Shown: piece by piece, positions 1 through 14,275 of the stretch | Layout of the letters: every line of letters begins with the position of its first letter | How positions within the stretch are numbered: the first letter of the stretch is position 1 | Source: Cristatella mucedo | Taxonomy: Eukaryota > Bryozoa > Phylactolaemata > Cristatellidae | Assembly (NCBI GenBank): GCA_009760855.2 | Contig: WPIO01000004.1 | Span: 4,332,001-4,396,000, forward strand | DNA length: 64,000 bases | Direction: 5' to 3' | Position numbers and translations under genes: made by a program | Notes under the pieces: generated by a model | Seen by the model: the letters and a program-made list of their open reading frames with translations, nothing else | What the model was told of the DNA's origin: nothing | Database searches by the model: none

Positions 1-825
1 CAATCAATAAAGGATCTAGCAATTCGTGAAAGGCGGGAGTGCTGCCGACAGGCTGCACCCAGTGCACATTGGCACAGCGAGTCAGAGCTGGAGCTGCGAA
101 GTGCCAGCCGCCGCTCAGAGCGAGCCCTCTTCTCCAGCTCCTAGCTCGGCAAGCACGCTTCGGAACTCGGCCTCCACTGAGGTTCGCATTGTAGGTTCGC
201 CGCCTCGTTGGCTAACTCGGAGAGGTTTTTTAAGTTCTCGAGGCAAAGCTGCGGCGTCCTTTAGAAAAGCCTTGTCGCCGTGCTCCGTATAGCACTCGTG
301 TCTGCGTTATAAACTAATCAGTACAGCTCGCCTTGCAGCTCGATCCAGATAGAGCACAAAACACTCGACGGAACGCTCCCGAACAAATCGGCACGTCCAC
401 GAACGTGTCTCACGAATGTGTCGCGAAAGTAGCCTCAACTCCTGCTGCCTTAGCACTCCTGCCTCGGTCGTTACATACGCCTACATTATCCTTATCAGAG
501 GACACAGCAATAATACACATCGAGGGCCAGGCAATAAACAGACATCAAAGTGCAGCCACCCAAGCCACATAATTCAGTGGCTCGCCCTCAAGCACACATT
601 AAAAGGGCGGCGAAATGGCCAAAGTATGAACATCAAGGCAACAGCAAGATTAGAAACCAACATTGGGACTGGGCTCATCCTTTCCGAAATCTATTGCTCG
701 CAGCTGTCCGATTCCTAGAAAATGAATGAAGGCGCAGCCGAACCGCGCTGATGGGCATTCCGAGCATCAAACCACTCCTTTACGGCTTTCGAGTTAACTT
801 TGGATATGCACTGTACTTTCGTGCC
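1..825. other. No feature recognised
   Basis: Mixed-composition DNA without recognisable coding similarity or repeat family; short open frames only. Confidence 0.4.
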
Positions 826-856
826 TAGCGCTTTATCAAGTGAATTATTATTATTA
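826..856 (+). mobile_element. L2-A LINE 3' tail stub
   Basis: GCGCTTTATCAAGTGAATTA followed by ATT repeats is the extreme 3' end of the L2-A LINE, a very short 5'-truncated insertion. Confidence 0.6.
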
Positions 857-1847
857 GCGAAGCGGTCCTAGTCAGCACTTATTCTCGAACTCTTGTCGGC
901 GTTGAACGCAGAGCGTTTAAGCTGCTCAACGTCGTCTCGCTGTCAGGAGCCGTCGGAACCTCAATAGTGGAATGGACCCTAAACGACGGCGACTTCAAAG
1001 TTTAGTCTCCATCGATTGAGGCCACTGGACAGGAAATCCTCGAACGTACGGTAGCGACCGCTGGCAACATACACACCGCCCGCCCACCACGGCCTCGTCA
1101 GCCTCGCTGCGACAGCTGCACCCTAATTAGTTAATTACCTGCCCACCTGCCCTGTATGCCACGTAGAGGTCGGTCACGCCCCCACCCCCTGCATCCGTCA
1201 ACGTGGCTGCCATCGAAGTCCAGTCGCTCCCCTCAGCTTAGGTCGAGGGAGGGGGACGCTCTCCTCTCTTCCTGCCGTTGGTCCAAAACTACCTCCTTCT
1301 CTTAAGGTGGCGAATACATGGTTCAGGCCCTGACCGTGTGCTGCTATACTCCAAACAACGAAGCTTCCATGACCCCATCTAGGTGGAGTCACGTAAGCTT
1401 GCCAGGTGTGCAGCCTTTGGGACGTGGCTTCGGGCTGTACAAATGGGGGGCCGGTCTCTTTCTAGATTGCATCTAAAAGCTTCAGTGGTTGTCGAAGTCT
1501 ATCAGTGAAAATATTCACTTTCCAAAAAAAGGGTACGAATACTCGCTTTAGATGGGCTAAAATAAAACAAAGAGTCAGCAAGCCTAGGGCTGGCGGAATC
1601 AAAGTGTCCTTCCAGAAAAGCTGCCTCAAATGTTTCCTTTTAGCAGAGGATCGGTTGAAGAATCCTTTCGGCGATTCGCCTTGAATGAAGCTTCGCTGTC
1701 TGTCACCGGAGGCGACCGCCTGATACACGGATGCTCAAAGGGCATTTTATGTGACCCCCCCTCCGCCGGCCCTGCGAGCACCCTGATTCCTAGACCGTCT
1801 CTTAATACCGTTGTGCGTTTAAGGAATCGCTGGAGATTTTTAAGTTA
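857..1847. other. No feature recognised
   Basis: No recognisable coding or repeat content. Short open frames on both strands lack family motifs. Confidence 0.4.
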
Positions 1848-2240
1848 AATAATATTAATAATGCACTTGATAAAACGGCCTCAGAGAACTCAATCTCTTT
1901 CTAGGCGCTTTACATTTGCTTCAAATGGAAACGCGATTGAATCGTGAGTAATATCATGCTTGATAAACAAGATGAATAACGTGGTTAGGGGTAACATGCA
2001 CAGGGTCAGCATGCAAATGTGGTTAGTGGCAGCATGCACAGTGTCAGCACGCATAAGCACATCAAGGACGAATCACAGGGACCCGCTAAATGCTGTCCTA
2101 AATAGATGTTTTTAGGTTCCTTTTAAATGTGGTCAGGTCAGGGGATGTTCTGACGCAGGTCGGGAGGGAGTTCCAGGCTTTGGGAGCATACGAACTAAAT
2201 GCACGATCTCCAAAGGATTTAAGGTTTGCCTATAACTCTT
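1848..2240 (-). mobile_element. L2-A LINE 3' end, 5'-truncated
   Basis: Minus-strand copy: tail (AAT units, GCACTTGATAAA...), hairpin with the AATCTCTTTCTAGGCGCTTT signature, then the 3' UTR and the last codons of the LINE ORF. The same layout recurs at 15840, 18311 (plus strand) and 43935. Confidence 0.85.
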
Positions 2241-2475
2241 TACGGCAGCTAATCAGCGACGACCTACGGATGCTAGCCGTAGCAAATCGTCAGTGGATGT
2301 TAAATTCAGCACTGGCGTGCTCTGTGGCTCCAGCGACGGACCGTAACAGACGCGGCCAAGTGAATGGTATCTACCGAGCCTGTAGCGCCACCCCAGCAAT
2401 TTCCGGTAGACCTTTCGCTCGACAGCTATGAGTCAAGGAAGGGAAAGTAAATACAATGACGTACATTGTAGCTCT

Positions 2476-2655
2476 AGAGGGCCGCGATGGCCAACGAGGT
2501 AAGGTGCTCACTCTTCACGACAGAGGCCGTGGTTTCGAATTCTGCAGTTGAAGGCGATCCTTGGTTGCCAACTGCAAGTGGGGCGGCGATAGCCATTAAG
2601 GCTCTTTCTGCCGCTATGCACACAAGGCTGCTAAATCAGCTAATTATCCTTTATC
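2476..2655 (+). mobile_element. SINE-B copy (tRNA-derived)
   Basis: GATGGCCAACGAGGTAAGGT is the A-box region and GGTTTCGAATTCTGC the B-box region of the tRNA-like head; the body has CCAACTGCAAGTGG and ends GCTAAATCAGCTAATTATCC. Diverged from the best copy at 53250-53425. Confidence 0.8.
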
Positions 2656-2749
2656 ACGAGGCTTTCCAGCATTTCTCAGGCTTAGGGTTTGAGACCTCCT
2701 GGAGAAGTAACTACTTTCTCTGTAGATGGGAGTAGAGTAGCACGACATC

Positions 2750-3271
2750 GAGTTCAGTGTCTGTCACCAGAGGGCGTATCGTCCTCCTAAGGGTGGCACG
2801 TTTGTATACAGTTGCTAAATAGGCAATTCCTTTAAGACGGGATTAAATGGGCGTGTCGAAAGCGTGCCGAGTGACGAACTTTTGACAACCTCAAACTCTC
2901 CAAATAGGGTCAATAATCTATTTATAGCTTAGCAGAAGAAGGTGCTTAAAGTACCCTTAGATTGCAAAGTATAATTTTTCACAAGGTCCGATTACAGGAA
3001 AAGTAAAGTGCACGCCCAATTCGTTAGAGATTCGGGCTGCAGGCCCAGCCTCATTTGCTGCACCACTACTGATTATGAGGAGTTTCTGCTCTCGGTATCC
3101 AGTCTTTCTGTATTATTTTAGAATCAACTGTTTCTCACGTGTTTTGATCGATGTTTGTACAAATCACACCCTCTTTAGTTCCTTTAATTTAGTAGACAAT
3201 TTTAACACCACAAGTACCTGTACGGTAAAGTTTGGCATTTTGTTAAGGATTTTCACAAAGATAATAGCCAA
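2750..3271. other. No feature recognised
   Basis: AT-richer DNA between two SINE copies; no coding similarity. Confidence 0.35.
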
Positions 3272-3412
3272 GCTGGTTTGGCCCAGTGGCTAAGGTGCTC
3301 GCCACGATCAAGGTCTTGCCGAGGTTGCTGGTGGCTCGAGCTCCGTGGCATATGTGGAGCGCCTCAATAAAGATTGAGTTCTCTCGGGGCGCTATACAAA
3401 TGAATTATATTT
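3272..3412 (+). mobile_element. SINE-A copy (tRNA head, LINE-like tail)
   Basis: tRNA-like head (GGTTTGGCCCAGTGGCTAAG, then GTGGCTCGAGCTCCG) followed by the tail GCGCCTCAATAAAGATTGAG...GGGGCGCTATACAAATGAAT. Confidence 0.85.
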
Positions 3413-3689
3413 ATTTTGCATTAAATCAGCGAAAACGCATCAAAATATACGGTTGAGCGCTCCATCCAACGTGCGGATGTTAAAGGCTTGCTCATAGCCA
3501 ACAACCGCCAGCGCCAACATCCCATTCATCTTTCGCGAAGACTAACTCTGAGCAGGGAATTAAGAGACGCATGCAGGCCCACATAGCAAAGAAGGGAGCA
3601 GAGATTGAGGTAAGAAGAGGTAGAAGGAGGGGACAGGTGGGCGCACAGGGCAGCTGGACAAAATGGCGACAAGGTTGTATGCTCCCCCT

Positions 3690-4757
3690 CTTGCAAGTGT
3701 AATCGCCAAGGACAATCTGGGCTTCATTTACATGATGACGACGCTCAGCTGTACCTGCAGTCCAGCATGTCAAACTCTCTCACCTCCATTGCTGCATGGA
3801 TTGCTGACACTCGCATTTAAATGGCAGCAAACTTCCTCAAATTGAATGACGATTAAACCAACTTACTAGTTACGGGGAACCGAGTATCACTCAGAGATTT
3901 GTAAACCTAACACTCAGAATGGGCTCGGTCAGCATAATATCTCTAGTTGAATCTGCATGAAATCTCAGTGTCTTCTTCCAAAGTGACCTCTCATTAGGCG
4001 ACTGCATTAGCTCCACCGTCAAGTCAGCCTACTTTCAGCTATATAGCATTGCTAAAATTCGGAGTTGTTAAGATAGGGACACCACATCTAAATTGGTCCA
4101 TGCAATTGTGACATCCTGTCTCGACTTCTGTAACTCACTGCATGATGGTCTACCGTCTGTGCAATCAGGTGCTTAGAACTTGTGCGAAACTCGGCAGCTA
4201 CTCTTGTCTGTCGTGAGCGTCGCAGTTACCAAATCACACGACTTCTCGCCGACCTGCACCGGCTCCCAGTCAAGCAACGCATCGACTTCAAGGTTTTGTC
4301 ACTTACTTTCAGATCCCTCCACTCTTGGCTCCACCCTACCTGTCAGGTCTACTCCCATCCGGTTAGGCATCGTACCGACACTTTCCTGAATCAAATCTTT
4401 TAGCTAAACCTCGTACGAACCTCAAATCCTTTGGAGACTGCTTTTTAGTTCGGACGCTCCCAAAGCGTGGAACTCACTGCCGGCTCAGATCACCACACCC
4501 CTGACTTGATATTTAAAATGAAGCTAAACACGCACCTGTTTACCGCAGCATTCAGTGGGTCCTTGTGATTCGTCCTTTATGTGCTTATGCGTGCTGATAA
4601 TGTGCGTGTAGTCTCTAATTACATTTACATATTGACCCTGTGCATGTTACCATTAACCAATTGATCGTTGCTTCCCTTACAGCACATTTAACGTGCCTAG
4701 AGAGAAATTAACTTCTCTGGGGGAGCTATAAGAATGTATTATTATTATTGTTATTAT
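3690..4757 (+). pseudogene. L2-A LINE, degenerate RT 3' part and tail
   Basis: Broken reading frames reproduce the end of the reverse transcriptase (DDAQLYLQ-like), the C-terminal region and the 3' UTR; it ends in TATTATTATTATTGTTATTATT. Many stops and frameshifts make it an old copy. Confidence 0.85.
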
Positions 4758-4849
4758 TCAGAGCCGGCGTTCTGGCGACCGCGACGCCGTTGTCGAGCTT
4801 TACTCGGTCTGGGCCATAACGTAGTCATTCTCGCTCGCATTACATTTCA

Positions 4850-6650
<1,801 letters not shown>

Positions 6651-6999
6651 CGGCTCAGTCGGGACGCCCGAGTGAGGGCTGCGTCGGACGTTCCGGCGAA
6701 ACTTGTCGAGGCTTTGTCTGACCTCATATTTTTTTTAAAAGCGATGTGAAGCATTATATTAACGCTTGCCGGCGATGCAGGCACACTGATAGCGAACGCT
6801 GTTAGCGCCATCGATTGAGCGTTTGATCGCCTGAATGGGCCTGGTGGATCTGTGCAGTCAGGTGTGGAGGCGTGGACCACGAGCCGTCTAGTAAAATCTG
6901 CAGACAGAGCCGTGCTTGGCGACGAGTTACTCAGCATTCATCGAGAGATTTCGGCAAGGCGAAGGCACCTGGATCATGCTTGGTGCTCCGAGCCGTGGG

Positions 7000-7052
7000 C
7001 AGCAGCAGCAGCAACAGCTGCAGCAGCTGCTGCAGCTGCTGCAGCTGCTGCA
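7000..7052. repeat. CAG/CTG self-complementary run
   Basis: CAG units run directly into CTG units (CAGCAGCTGCTGCAG pattern), so a single strand can fold into a hairpin. No polyglutamine gene is supported here. Confidence 0.85.
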
Positions 7053-7270
7053 TGGGCAAGCCTTTCTAGGAAGGGCATCGGTACCCTGGCCATCATTACA
7101 TTTGTAAGTGATGACAAGCTTTAGATAATGCTTCTCCACCCTGGGCAGCCCACATCGGCGTCGGCATCGGCTAATCGGGTGTGATGTGTCTAGATGGTGT
7201 CCCAACCGACTGAAGCAGTTGTTTCAGGATCCGTTTCGACAGCTGCACTGGATTGACCATACCGAGCGGA

Positions 7271-7430
7271 AGTCTTGGTTAGCCGAGGGGTTAAGGTGCT
7301 CGCCTTAGGCGACCGAGGTCAAGGCGACCTACCTTTGACTACTGAGGTCGTGGCTCGCACCCTGTGGCATATATAAAGCACCTGAATAGAGATTCGGTTC
7401 TTTTAGGGTGCTATACAAATGAATTGTATG
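7271..7430 (+). mobile_element. SINE-A copy
   Basis: Head GGTTAGCCGAGGGGTTAAGG, with a small internal duplication around CGACCGAGGTCAAGGCGACC, and tail CACCTGAATAGAGATTCGGT...GGTGCTATACAAATGAATTG. This tail is the closest match to LINE-C. Confidence 0.85.
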
Positions 7431-7491
7431 CACATGAAGTTGATTTTTTGCAAGAATTAGCTGCACAATCTTATTTAGAGATCAACAAGCC

Positions 7492-7575
7492 TATATACTA
7501 TTTATAGAGCCCTTTAAGAGAACTTAATCTCTTTCTAGGCACTTGACTTGCGCTGCCAAGGAAGCATGCCTCACA
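7492..7575 (-). mobile_element. L2-A LINE tail stub
   Basis: GAACTTAATCTCTTTCTAGG followed by CACTTGAC is the reverse of the L2-A 3' hairpin. Confidence 0.65.
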
Positions 7576-7704
7576 GGCTGCTTGTGTGGCAGATTGCTGG
7601 GGCAGGCGTGCTGAGGCAGCAGCAGGCTGTAGTAGTTGCTGTCAAGCCTTTGTGTTTTTTATGTACTTGCACGTGCAACAAAATGGTCGGTGCTTGTGGG
7701 CACA

Positions 7705-8262
7705 TATGTTAACCTTGCTAGTAAGTTCCAGTCTGGTTTTAGAGCTAATCACTCCACAGAATCAGCATTGCTTAGGGTGTACAACGACCTACTTAGGAAT
7801 GCAGACATGGGTAGAGTATCTCTACTTGTTTTGCTCGATCTTTCGGCAGCTTTTGATACTATCGATCACCCAGTTCTTCTAGAGCGCCTCTCATCTCGCC
7901 TGGGCATCACTGGCACTGCTCTGCAGTGGTTCAGGTCGTATCTCAGTGGGAGACTCCAGAGTATTGACGTGAATGGACAAAGATCATCCGAGGTACCTCT
8001 GAAATATGGGGTACCTCAGGGATCCGTGATAGGTCTGGTTCTTTTCACGATTTATACTCTATCTCTTGCTGATGTGATTGCCAAGCACAATCTAGGCTTT
8101 CACTTCTATGCGGATGACACTCAGTTGTACCTTTGCTTTGATCCCTCCCAGCCTTCGAGCACCTCGAATTCTCTCAACTCCCTTGCTGCATGTATTGCTG
8201 ACATCCGCACGTGGATGGCAGCAAATTTTCTTAAACTAAACGATGATAAAACTAACTTCCCC
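7705..8262 (+). pseudogene. L2-A LINE reverse transcriptase fragment
   Basis: Open frame with non-LTR reverse transcriptase motifs in order: GFRANHSTESALL, LLDLSAAFDTIDH (catalytic Asp), GVPQGSVIG, and FYADDTQLYL (YADD catalytic centre), ending LKLNDDKTN. It belongs to the L2/CR1-like group. The frame stays open over about 190 residues, so this is a young copy; it is cut at its 3' end by a C/G-rich GA tract at about 8258-8310. Confidence 0.9.
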
Positions 8263-8299
8263 CCCACCTCGGGGGGGGGAGAGGGAGGGAGGGAGAGAG

Positions 8300-8778
8300 G
8301 GAAGAAGAAGGGCTGTTGGCGACTGCTGCGACTCTCTTGAACCAGCAAAGATGGGAGTGTGCTGGAGGCAAGCCTCTTCAGGCTTCCTCGGGGCTAGGTG
8401 GTTCAGCATCCCATGAAAAATTCCTAAACATATCCAAGGTTTTGTAATTTCTGATTCACCTTTGCATTCAGACAGCACTAGTCGCCGAAGAAAGTATTGG
8501 TGACTTGCTGGTTATGTGCTGGTGCAACTTTGCACACATCGCTTCGGTAGCAAGTTTGGAGGGTTTTTTAAGCTTCTTTTTAGCCCTACGAGTATCTGAT
8601 TCAATCCCTGTCCGGCTTCAATTCTGATGCCGATGCGAACGTGACAGCACAGTCTTGTCAGGCCAAGCAAGAACTCATCTGCATTAACTATATTGTAGCT
8701 AGTGTATTATTCATTAACATACAAAAAGGGAGCAAGCATTACCAGTACAAATTAAAATAAGAACTTGGGAATCAAAGT
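8300..8778. other. No feature recognised
   Basis: Begins in a G/A-rich low-complexity tract abutting the LINE fragment; the remainder shows no coding similarity. Confidence 0.35.
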
Positions 8779-8935
8779 AGCTGGTTTGGTCTAGCGGTTA
8801 AGGTGCTCGCCCCGACCAAGGTTTGACTGAGGTCGTGGGCTCGAGCCCCGAGGCATACGTGAAGCGCCTGAATAGAGATTAAGTTCTCTTGGGGCACTAT
8901 ATACATACATTATATTATTATTATTATTAATACAT
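8779..8935 (+). mobile_element. SINE-A copy, well preserved
   Basis: Best SINE-A copy: head GGTTTGGTCTAGCGGTTAAG (A box) and GTGGGCTCGAGCCCCG (B-box-like), then CGCCTGAATAGAGATTAAGT...GGGGCACTATATACATACA and ATT repeats. Confidence 0.9.
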
Positions 8936-8939
8936 TTAG

Positions 8940-9486
8940 ACTCAGTACATATAATAAATTTGTGTGTATTACTTATCTACTAGAACCAATAATTCTTGGT
9001 CTTAGAAGAGAGGCTTACAGCAAGCTGGTATGTTGTGCTGGTGATGATGATGACGGTGATCGTAGATCCCTTATATAATACACCTACCATGGAGGTGGTG
9101 GGATTGTGCACCGTTTTTATATATGGGGATGCAAAGAACTGGCACTCCGTGCTAATCTTGGAAATAATCCTAGCCGAAAGACGACTAACTTTTGTGTTTG
9201 TGTGTGTGTATGTGCATTTGTGTGTGAACAAAAGACTATAGACCATCAAAAGATAATGGAAGGCATTCTTAACTGCCCCACGTGTCCTATCTATAAAATA
9301 GTCAAGCTCTTTCCCACCATGAACCCGATTCTGCTTCCTTGTCCGTCGTCTGTGCCATCAGAATCATTGTACACCCCGGAAGTTGTTGAATCATAACATT
9401 CCCATAAGTTTTTTATAGTGGCCTAAAACTATTGGGTTTTCATAATTTGTATATCTTCACCCCTTGCATTGTTAAATAAGAATAAC
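8940..9486. other. No feature recognised
   Basis: AT-rich DNA with a GT-rich patch near 9190-9230; no coding similarity. Confidence 0.35.
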
Positions 9487-10500
9487 CATGATAAGTCTGT
9501 TGTATAGCACCCTAATAGAACCAAATCTCTATTCAGGAGCCTTACAACTCGCTGAAAAGAGAAACAATAGCGAAGATTTGATGGCAGGTAAGACAGCATG
9601 CTTAGACAAGCATGCACAAATACACAAGAAGACACCCAGAGTTACTGTGTAGTGAAACCCCTGGCGACTAGCATGCACTGAATGAATCACGAACTAGTAA
9701 GCACTCAGTGCAAAAACTGGAAGAAAGACAAGTTCACCGATGTGCTTTACAAAAGCATATTGTTCATGCTCACAGTGCGTGGTTTTTTTGTAACCGCATA
9801 AGCATGCAAAAGACAATTCACTTGGATTTCGTTTTTTAATGTCGTTAAATCGGGAGATGATGTGACGTGAGTCGGCAGTGAGCTCCAGGCTTTTAGAGAG
9901 CATAGTAATTGAATGCACGGTCGCCGAGGGATTTGAAGTTAGTTAAGGGCAAAACCAATCGACTAGAGTCAGAAGAGTTGGCAAGAGGTCTTGTGTGAAG
10001 CCACTTTAGATAGATAGGGGCCGATACAAGTGAATGGATGGACCGTCAGGTGAGTGACGTAATCTTGAAATCCATAAGCCTCTTGATAGGCATCCCGTAA
10101 AGACTGGTGAGTAGCAGTGTAGTAGCGTGACAGCTTTGCTGTTCACGATAGATAAGCCTAGCCACCGAGTTTCCTCCAACTGTAAGAGTGTTTTGTACGA
10201 GTTGGAAGACCTACAAGTAGTGAGTAAGTTAAAAAAAAGTTATAGGAATCTCACGAACGCATGGACCAGTTTGGCAGTGGTGTCCTCATCTAAGCTGGGC
10301 CGTATTTTCGCAATGTAACATAGGCAAAAGTAGGTAGATGTGACTGTGGAGCTGATGTGCTGGTCATGTGAAAAGTCATGTTGGAAGATGACACTCAGAC
10401 TCCCATGCAGTGATGGTTACGCTTCCCAGTCTCTGAATAACACCTGATTTGCCCATAATTAGTCAGTTGGTTTTGTCATAAATTTGAGAAAGTTTGTCGA
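9487..10500 (-). pseudogene. LINE-C, 3' half, degenerate
   Basis: On the minus strand the tail reads GGCTCCTGAATAGAGATTTG...GGGTGCTATACAACAGAC; farther in are broken equivalents of the L2 C-terminal blocks (KAW..LP, HAFV..R). The same element recurs at 30537-31930. Its tail matches SINE-A better than the L2-A tail does. Confidence 0.75.
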
Positions 10501-10747
10501 GATCCAAGTGGGAGTGTTAGTAATATATGCTGTCAAAGAGCACCTGTCTGTCCTTTATGTCACATTTACACTGAGCCCCTCGTGATTTATTTATAGTAGG
10601 TACATTTTGGTACAACAATGATGTGTGTACAAAAGGGGGTAGGAGGAGATAATTTGCGTATGTACCTGCAGCATTTGAAATTGAACATTGAAATGCTAGA
10701 ACTTCACAGGAACAGGAACTTAAAAAAAGGGTTGTTCGAAAAAAGGT

Positions 10748-10850
10748 TAGCTGATTCAGGAGCCTCATTTGTGTAGTGACAGAAGAGCCTTAACGGCTGT
10801 CAGCACCGCCATCAGGGGGGCAATAAAGGATCCCCCACTGCAGCCAAAGG
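10748..10850 (-). mobile_element. SINE-B, partial
   Basis: GTTAGCTGATTCAGGAGCCT, then AGAAGAGCCTTAACGGCTG and CAATAAAGGATCCCCCACTG match the SINE-B body on the minus strand; the tRNA head is missing. Confidence 0.75.
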
Positions 10851-10859
10851 GTGGCCATG

Positions 10860-13800
10860 GCATCCCAGCAGATTGCGCTCTCCTTTCGCTGTCACCTAAG
10901 TGACGACTGGCGCTTCCAGTGCTACTGATTGGACGAGCTTAGTTGGCCTGCTGAAAAGTTGCCAGAGCGAGCGTGACCTCGCCTGCACAGCAGCTAGGTC
11001 AGCGGACTCTCAGGCCTGCCTTCCAAAGCAAAGTTGAAGTGATTTTGCGGCTGCAAGCCACTACCTCTCATGTAAGATCTAATGTAAGATCTCACGCAAG
11101 TTTAATCGTAGTTTGAACAGACCCTGGCTAACGCATGGATGTTAAAGGGCTCTTTGAAACTTGGTCTTTTTCTTAGGGGCATTCGATTTGGTGAGTTGGG
11201 TAATGATCCCTTGAAAATGGCTCAGACCGTCAGACCAAATAGGCTGCACGTGGTGTATCCGTATCAGAGAGTCGATTCGAAAAATGCACGTTTTGGTCTT
11301 GCCTCATCGACAATGGCTGCTGGTAGCTTGGGTGTAAGAGGAACACGCATTGCTGTCGACCGATACTTTCGGCAGCTCAAATTCCTAAGCCTCAAGGCAC
11401 CACACACTGGGGGGGGGGCGCACGGCAGCTGGGCGGCCTGACAGTCTGACTGGCCAGCAGCTAGCTAGGCTGCTCATATTTTAGAGGCAGTAATCAAGAA
11501 CAATCGCCCAGTCATTCCTAATTCCTACCAATATGCATCCTATGACTCGGTGAGGCCTCTTGTTACTATGACAACGACAAGGAGAAGATGGCCGTGGTCG
11601 GCTGGTGAGATTCGAGAGCCCTCTCTAGAATCTGGAGTTTCAATAGCAAACCCCATTCATCATTCCGTTTCTCAACTGTGACTGCTCGGAATCAATCCTG
11701 CACCCTTGGCCCTGGGAAGCTTGCTTGGCAGTTAGGTCTGGGAGCCTGGGTGTGTAGGCAATCGGGCATCCCAGCAATTATGCAGCACTGGTCTTAACCT
11801 TGTGGCTGAACCTTTCCAGTCAGAGCCAGTGTCTTATATTACCATTAGGCTTGCAGACCTGTTCGGAAGGTTCAGTCCGGACTGTTGGTTGGCCACACAG
11901 AAGCTCAGTCTTGTCTGGCTGCCGAAGCTGGCTGGCAGAAGCCCTTCGGGGAGACCCCTTTGATGGGTATAGCCACTCTGCAAGCAAGCCGAGCCCTCGT
12001 AGGGCCGGTTCCTGGTTCCACTGAGAAGCTTGGCTGCATTCTTTTAGCAGCCACCAGCAGCCAGTCGCGAGTCTGGGGATGTGCATAGCAGAGATGTACT
12101 CTGGAGGGCGGACATACGGGTAGTTAGTAGTTCCATTCATCTTTGAGTTCACCATTCATCGGTCACATTCATCTTCTGACCAAGGTCATCTTCCGTGATA
12201 GCATCCATTAACTTAGCTGAGCCCGGAGGCTTATGAGCACTCGTACTAATGAAATGGTCAAGATGAAAGTAATTCGATTGATTCTTACCAGCCCCACTTG
12301 GCCTGACTTGGCGATGCCTTGGCAGCAATAGCCGACGGCCAGTTTGTGGCCACTCGTGCGCTCACAGGCTCACAGCCGGTGCGTTGCAGGCAGCTTGGAG
12401 GTAGAAGCCGCACCGGGCCGGCTGCACGTGGCCGGCCCGAGCTACTGCCGTCCTGACTCTGCGTTCGTGTGCAGGCAGCACTGAAACTCGGGTCAGTGCT
12501 GCTGGTCGGCAACGCCACGGCTGGCAGGTGTCGGTTGCCACAGCATGGATCAGCGTAGGCAATGCCTATATGATATGAATGATGCCTATGGATAAACCCC
12601 TAATGAAACAAAAAAGAAACGACTATTCATAGACGGGCCTTTGCTAGCAGAGCTGTGGTTAAAGCGTGCTACCAAGAGTGGCGAAAGCAAGCAGCGCTCG
12701 CTGCTGAGTGCAGGAGGTCAGGCAATGCCAACCAGCAGCAGCAGCAGCTGCTGCTGCTGCTGCTGCACGACGATACTACTGTCCTGTTGGTTTGCAGTCG
12801 GTCGACAAAATCAAGCTGCACCTGCCAAGACTGTCGGTTGGGGGCGGGGTTTGGCGTCATCCATCTTATGCTGCGCCCGAGCGAGCGGGCGCAGCTGGGG
12901 CAGCAGCTTCGGCGCGGTCATGTTCTTAGGCTGGCGTGCTTGCATCTTGTCACTTGGCTTGCCCACGTAGGCGTAAGTGATCGGACGCAAGCTTCTGTCG
13001 CCAGTCAGTCATATCGTCTGCGCGACCTCGTGCCCGGGTCAGGACGGAAGCGACGGCAACGATGCACGACGACGCTTCCGTGTGCCTGCTGGCTGGCTGG
13101 CTGGATCGGCAAAAGTAGCAGCTCGCTGGGTTACCGAGTGGCAGCAGTCGCTTTTCTGGATGGTGGCAGCATAATAATGATGCAGAGGTTGGAGTTCGTT
13201 CGACGGGGCATTGTGCCATCCCTGTGGCTCCACCCTCGAGTCATCGGTTGCAGATTAAGTTGAAGTGGGTGGGGCGATCAGCTGCCGGGCAGGAGCTAGC
13301 AGCTGATCGCATCGAGTGCAGGGCTAGCCCTCTGCACACCAAGTGGTGGGCATTTCGCCGTGCTCAGCGAAATTGCCAAACGTCGTGATAGCTTTCGGTT
13401 TGCACTCACCGCACCTCCGCAGAAAGTCTCTCCGAAAATGAACAAAGGTACTGACGTCATTTCCTAGCTTGTTGGAGGTCGTGCAGTCATTTCTTAGTGT
13501 CTTTCTGTCTGTTCGTGCCCTCTGCCTGGTTTCTTGTTTCAGTTATTCGCTAGCGGGCACGCCGCCGCCGCAGAGCGAGGTTAGCTAGCTAGTCGTCTTC
13601 GGAGGGCGGCTTACTGAGGTGACATATTGAATGCACCCTGGTCAGCGCAGTACAGCGGCCATGACACGTTGGGGGGAGGCAACGACCTGGTTTTCACGCT
13701 GTCGCAGGCAGCTAGCCCTACATTTTTTTCTCACCCAGAACTGCACTCTCCTCTATGCTCGCCTAGCTCGCATGCATCGCAAACGCTCGCTCGGGTTCTC

Positions 13801-14275
13801 CCCGGTGCATAAATACATGCTCGAACGCATGCGCACACGTGCACCAGCCAGCTCTCTTTTCGTCTATATGTGAGCGCTTGCTGCGTCCACGCCTGAATCG
13901 CCCTTGCTCGCTGGCTGCGTTGGAGATGGCTGCGTTAGCATTCCACTCCAGTCGCTCCAGAACTAAAGTGCATAGGCCGCAGTGCAGTGCACGTAACGGT
14001 GTCGGTCCTTGCGAATGTGTCACAGATACTGGCCGACTGGCTGCACCCTCGAAGCACGGCTCTTGAGCGGCATTGGCTACACCGATAAATACAGGTATCC
14101 AACGGCTGCAATCACGGTAGTCCATACCTAAATATAGCAAGTCGGCAGGCATCCGAGTTAACTCTGGGTAGTCCATTCGACAGCCACGGATGGCCACATC
14201 GTCTAGTGTCAGCCGTATCGTACAACCGACTGGATGGAAGCCCGAAGTACAGCCGACTAATTATTATGAATTCAG
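10860..14275. other. Upstream region without recognised gene
   Basis: Mixed GC DNA with a G run at 11411-11418, CAG/CTG runs at 12733-12766 and short open frames of up to 202 codons that carry no family motifs. The missing EFR3 initiator exon could lie here; I could not identify it because it may be only a few codons. Confidence 0.35.
12733..12766. repeat. (CAG)n-(CTG)n inverted run
   Basis: CAG units meet CTG units head to head, forming a nearly perfect self-complementary tract of about 34 bp. Confidence 0.9.

Noticed and set aside
7636-8340. Host reverse transcriptase-like gene
   Set aside because: It is a 5'- and 3'-truncated LINE fragment whose other parts recur across the window.
8779-8860. 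Functional tRNA gene
   Set aside because: The tRNA-like head is attached to the SINE-A tail and recurs many times with the same tail.
11139-11441. 100-codon open frame as a gene
   Set aside because: No recognisable motif, no splice partners and not supported by codon or context evidence.
12655-13263. 202-codon open frame as a gene or EFR3 first exon
   Set aside because: Contains the CAG run and Cys/Trp-rich low-complexity residues; not similar to any family and not in phase with the first traced EFR3 exon.
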